The translations under genes were made by a program, and so were the position numbers. The notes under the pieces were generated by a model that worked only from the letters and a program-made list of their open reading frames with translations, was not told the DNA's origin and searched no databases. A stretch of 7,423 nt of DNA from Verrucomicrobiaceae bacterium (GTDB taxonomy: Bacteria > Verrucomicrobiota > Verrucomicrobiae > Verrucomicrobiales > Akkermansiaceae): the NCBI GenBank assembly GCA_003820635.1, contig RPOS01000144.1:1-7423 (forward strand). The letters are read 5' to 3'. Numbering within the stretch: position 1 is the stretch's first letter; the number at the start of each line of letters is the position of its first letter. Shown here piece after piece: positions 5,768 through 7,423 of this stretch.

Positions 5768-6975
5768 GAATTGGTTCCAAAATGGATTTTGGCGGCGGCG
5801 GCGGTTGCGGCTTGTTCCGCTTCCGCAAGCGTGTTGCCGAGTGCGGTGACGTGGCCCATTTTACGGCCTTTGCCGCTGGTGGCCTTGCCGTAGAGATGGA
5901 CATGCGCGGTGGCGACAGCGAGGGCTTGATCCAGGCCCCCGGCGCGTCCTGGCGCGTGAGTCTTGCCCAGCAGGTTGGCCATCACCGCGGCGGGAGCCAG
6001 CATCCGGGTGGAGCCGAGCGGCAGCCCCAGCACGGCGCGGACGTGGTTTTCAAACTGCGAGCAAACGCAGGCCTCGATGGTGTAATGGCCGGAGTTGTGG
6101 ACGCGCGGCGCGAGTTCGTTCACGAAGATCCCGCCATCGGCTGTTAGAAACATCTCAACTCCGAAGCTGCCGACCGCGCCCACGGCCTCCACGGCGCGGC
6201 GCGCCACTTCCGCGGCGCGCCCGGTGATGTCCTCCGCCACGCTGGCGGGCGCACGGACGAGATGGCAGATGTGGTTTTCCTGAACGGTTTCAACCACCGG
6301 ATAGACGGCGGTTTCCCCGTTGCGTCCGCGCGTGATGATGATGGCAAGCTCGGTGGTGAATTCGCAGAAGGTCTCGACGAAAAGCGGGTTGCCGTCGTTT
6401 CCGCCGAGCTGGCGCCATGCGGGCTCGACGTCTGTTAGAGAACGGATGGTGGCGTTGCCCTTGCCGTCGTAGGCGTTGCGGCGGGCTTTGAGCATCATCG
6501 GCAGCCCGAAGCCGGCGATGGCAGCGGCCACTTCCTCCACGCTGCCGACGGCGCGGAATTCCGGCAGCGGAAGCCCGGCGGATTGCAGGACCTGTTTCTG
6601 CGTGAACTTGTCCTGCACGAGTGCCAGCGTGCGGGAGCTTGGCCAAACTGAATGGCCGGCATCTTCCAGCCCTGCAAGCAGGCCGGCATCCACGAATTCG
6701 TTTTCCAGCGTGATCACATCCACCTGCGCGGCGAGCTGGTGGAGCGCGTCCGCCGTGCCCCAGTCGCCAATGATCGAATGCTTGGCGAAGGTGGCCGCCG
6801 GGCTGAGCGGGTTTTTTTCCAGCACCACCACATCGCAGCCGAGCTGCTGTGCGGCAATGGTGGTCATGCGGGCGAGTTGGCCGCCGCCAATGATGCCGAG
6901 CATCGGCCCGGTGGCAGGCGGTGTGTCGGTCAGGACACCCGTGATTGGAATTGCATCATCGCAGGTTTCGTGCAT
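5764..6975 (-). CDS. purK: N5-carboxyaminoimidazole ribonucleotide synthase, PurK (ATP-grasp)
   Basis: PurK joins bicarbonate to aminoimidazole ribonucleotide with ATP, giving N5-CAIR for PurE. With the start at 6975 it has 403 residues: [11 protein letters not shown] (27-37) opens the preATP-grasp domain, [14 protein letters not shown] (110-123) and [12 protein letters not shown] (162-173) bind ATP, and [19 protein letters not shown] plus [11 protein letters not shown] (273-302) form the ATP-grasp metal site and PurK signature. The frame is open to an ATG at 7120-7122, but that 49-residue extension looks non-conserved and covers likely regulatory DNA. ATG 6901-6903, directly before GIIGGG, is the other candidate and would give 379 residues. 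No Shine-Dalgarno marks either. It is the first gene of the unit and overlaps purE by 4 bp. Its only two TTA/CTA leucine codons both fall in TCTAACAG copies. Confidence 0.94.
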   Translation of the reverse strand: MHETCDDAIPITGVLTDTPPATGPMLGIIGGGQLARMTTIAAQQLGCDVVVLEKNPLSPAATFAKHSIIGDWGTADALHQLAAQVDVITLENEFVDAGLLAGLEDAGHSVWPSSRTLALVQDKFTQKQVLQSAGLPLPEFRAVGSVEEVAAAIAGFGLPMMLKARRNAYDGKGNATIRSLTDVEPAWRQLGGNDGNPLFVETFCEFTTELAIIITRGRNGETAVYPVVETVQENHICHLVRAPASVAEDITGRAAEVARRAVEAVGAVGSFGVEMFLTADGGIFVNELAPRVHNSGHYTIEACVCSQFENHVRAVLGLPLGSTRMLAPAAVMANLLGKTHAPGRAGGLDQALAVATAHVHLYGKATSGKGRKMGHVTALGNTLAEAEQAATAAAAKIHFGTNS

Positions 6976-7065
6976 CGGCGGCGCGGACCATGGCGGGTAA
7001 AAAAATTTTTGGCTATGAAAAATCGCTTGCCGCGCTCCAGAAAATGGAAGTGCCGTCCGGCCGTT

Positions 7066-7423
7066 TGTGAACAACTTGGGGAAAGGCGCTTTTTTCAGGG
7101 GGAAAACGCGGCTTTCCGGCATTCCGTGGCGCTTGCACTGGCAGACGCATTCCGTGACAGCCCTCGATCAGGCCCGGCCGTTTCCGGCAGGCGTCCTTAT
7201 TTTCCGGGAGCAGTCATGGCGGGGTATGGGATTTTTTGTGAGTGATTGATCCGCAATGCCGAATGTGACTTGTTCCGAATGATTCACAGGTTCCCAACAT
7301 GCTGTTCCCGGCGGATTTGCAGCCGGGCCAAGTCCACGATCACGCTGTGATGCCGTGGCGGAACAAGAGCGCTGTTTTCAAGGACTTGGCAAAAAAGCGG
7401 AGCTGCGCGCACCTTGTGAACAA
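7066..7423. promoter_or_regulatory. Three DnaA-box-like nonamers
   Basis: TGTGAACAA occurs at 7066-7074 and again at 7415-7423, the last bases of the window; both read TTGTTCACA on the minus strand. TGATTCACA is at 7280-7288 on the plus strand. Each differs from the consensus TTATNCACA by one base, and TTGTNCACA variants are used in GC-rich bacteria. The first copy stands in a TGTGAACAACTTGGGGAAA context, which resembles box arrays near dnaA and oriC. The evidence is only motif similarity, and no dnaA gene is in the window. Confidence 0.3.
7334..7358 (+). repeat. Hairpin in the intergenic region
   Basis: CCACG-ATCAC-GCT-GTGAT-GC-CGTGG forms two stacked perfect 5-bp stems with a 3-base loop and a 2-base bulge. 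There is no T-run directly after it, so it is not a standard intrinsic terminator. It could be an operator, an RNA leader structure or part of an origin. Confidence 0.4.

Larger units (their letters stand above)
2878..6439. repeat. Dispersed octamer TCTAACAG (5 exact copies plus 1 core copy)
   Basis: Exact copies are at 2879-2886 (-), 3610-3617 (+), 5375-5382 (+), 6141-6148 (-) and 6432-6439 (-). The core CTAACAG is also at 4684-4690 (+). All lie inside coding sequence: two in the RNA methyltransferase, one in sbtA, one in purE and two in purK. Chance would give about 0.2 copies of a fixed octamer on both strands of a window this long, and fewer in GC-rich DNA. Near-matches occur at 3370-3377 (TCTAGCAG) and 900-907 (TGTAACAG). 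Orientation is mixed and there is no regular spacing. Function is unknown. Confidence 0.7.
6976..7423. other. Gene-free region upstream of purK
   Basis: No reading frame here has recognisable protein features. The part next to purK holds an A7T5 tract (6999-7010) within AT-rich sequence (6997-7025), which is a plausible purK promoter area, though no clear -35/-10 pair can be named. Further out are three DnaA-box-like nonamers and one hairpin, listed separately. No purine riboswitch core, PurR-like operator or tRNA was recognised by eye. Confidence 0.5.

Noticed and set aside
6976..7122. Long N-terminal extension of purK from ATG 7120-7122
   Set aside because: The 49 extra residues show no conserved pattern and precede the normal start of the PurK fold; the stretch is AT-rich near 6997-7025 and looks like promoter DNA.
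7067..7249. 60-codon plus-strand frame in the region upstream of purK
   Set aside because: It has no recognisable motif, no ribosome binding site and no hydrophobic or domain pattern, and it overlaps regulatory-looking DNA.
7264..7288. CRP-like site TGTGA...TCACA
   Set aside because: The arms are 15 bases apart, not 6, so it does not fit a CRP/FNR-type operator; the right arm is better read as part of a DnaA-box-like nonamer.

Overview
The window is a GC-rich piece of a bacterial chromosome with closely packed genes. It carries three gene neighbourhoods and one decayed insertion sequence. The organism looks like a free-living heterotroph. The stub of a secreted GH95-type glycosidase, a RskA-type anti-sigma factor and start codons without Shine-Dalgarno motifs would fit a Verrucomicrobiota-like lineage, but this is a soft inference because no rRNA or marker tree is available.

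Layout. (1) 1-314 (+) is the C-terminal end of a RskA-type anti-sigma factor. It converges, with a 4-bp gap, on gpgS (319-1278, -), a glucosyl-3-phosphoglycerate synthase. (2) 1414-2385 is an ISAs1-family insertion sequence with perfect 16-bp terminal inverted repeats. Its transposase is broken by a 1-nt frameshift, a nonsense codon and two in-frame deletions. The element cuts off a secreted GH95 glycosidase gene just after its signal peptide and first motif (stub 2386-2494, -). (3) 2675-3904 (+) encodes a TrmA/RumA-family, Fe-S-containing uridine-C5 RNA methyltransferase. It converges on the end of the next operon. (4) 6975 down to 3923 (-) is a compact four-gene unit, purK-purE-sbtA-sbtB, with junctions of a 4-bp overlap, 18 bp and 3 bp. 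(5) 6976-7423 has no convincing gene. It holds an A/T tract, three DnaA-box-like nonamers and a hairpin.

How the genes work together. The most interesting point is that a high-affinity bicarbonate transporter (SbtA) and its PII-like regulator (SbtB) lie in one apparent transcription unit with PurK and PurE. PurK consumes bicarbonate and ATP to make N5-CAIR, and PurE rearranges it to CAIR. The arrangement suggests bicarbonate import coupled to purine synthesis, with an adenine-nucleotide-sensing regulator at the end of the unit. The second notable signal is an octamer, TCTAACAG. It occurs five times exactly, and once more as the 7-mer core, inside four conserved genes, and it accounts for most of the rare TTA/CTA leucine codons in those genes.
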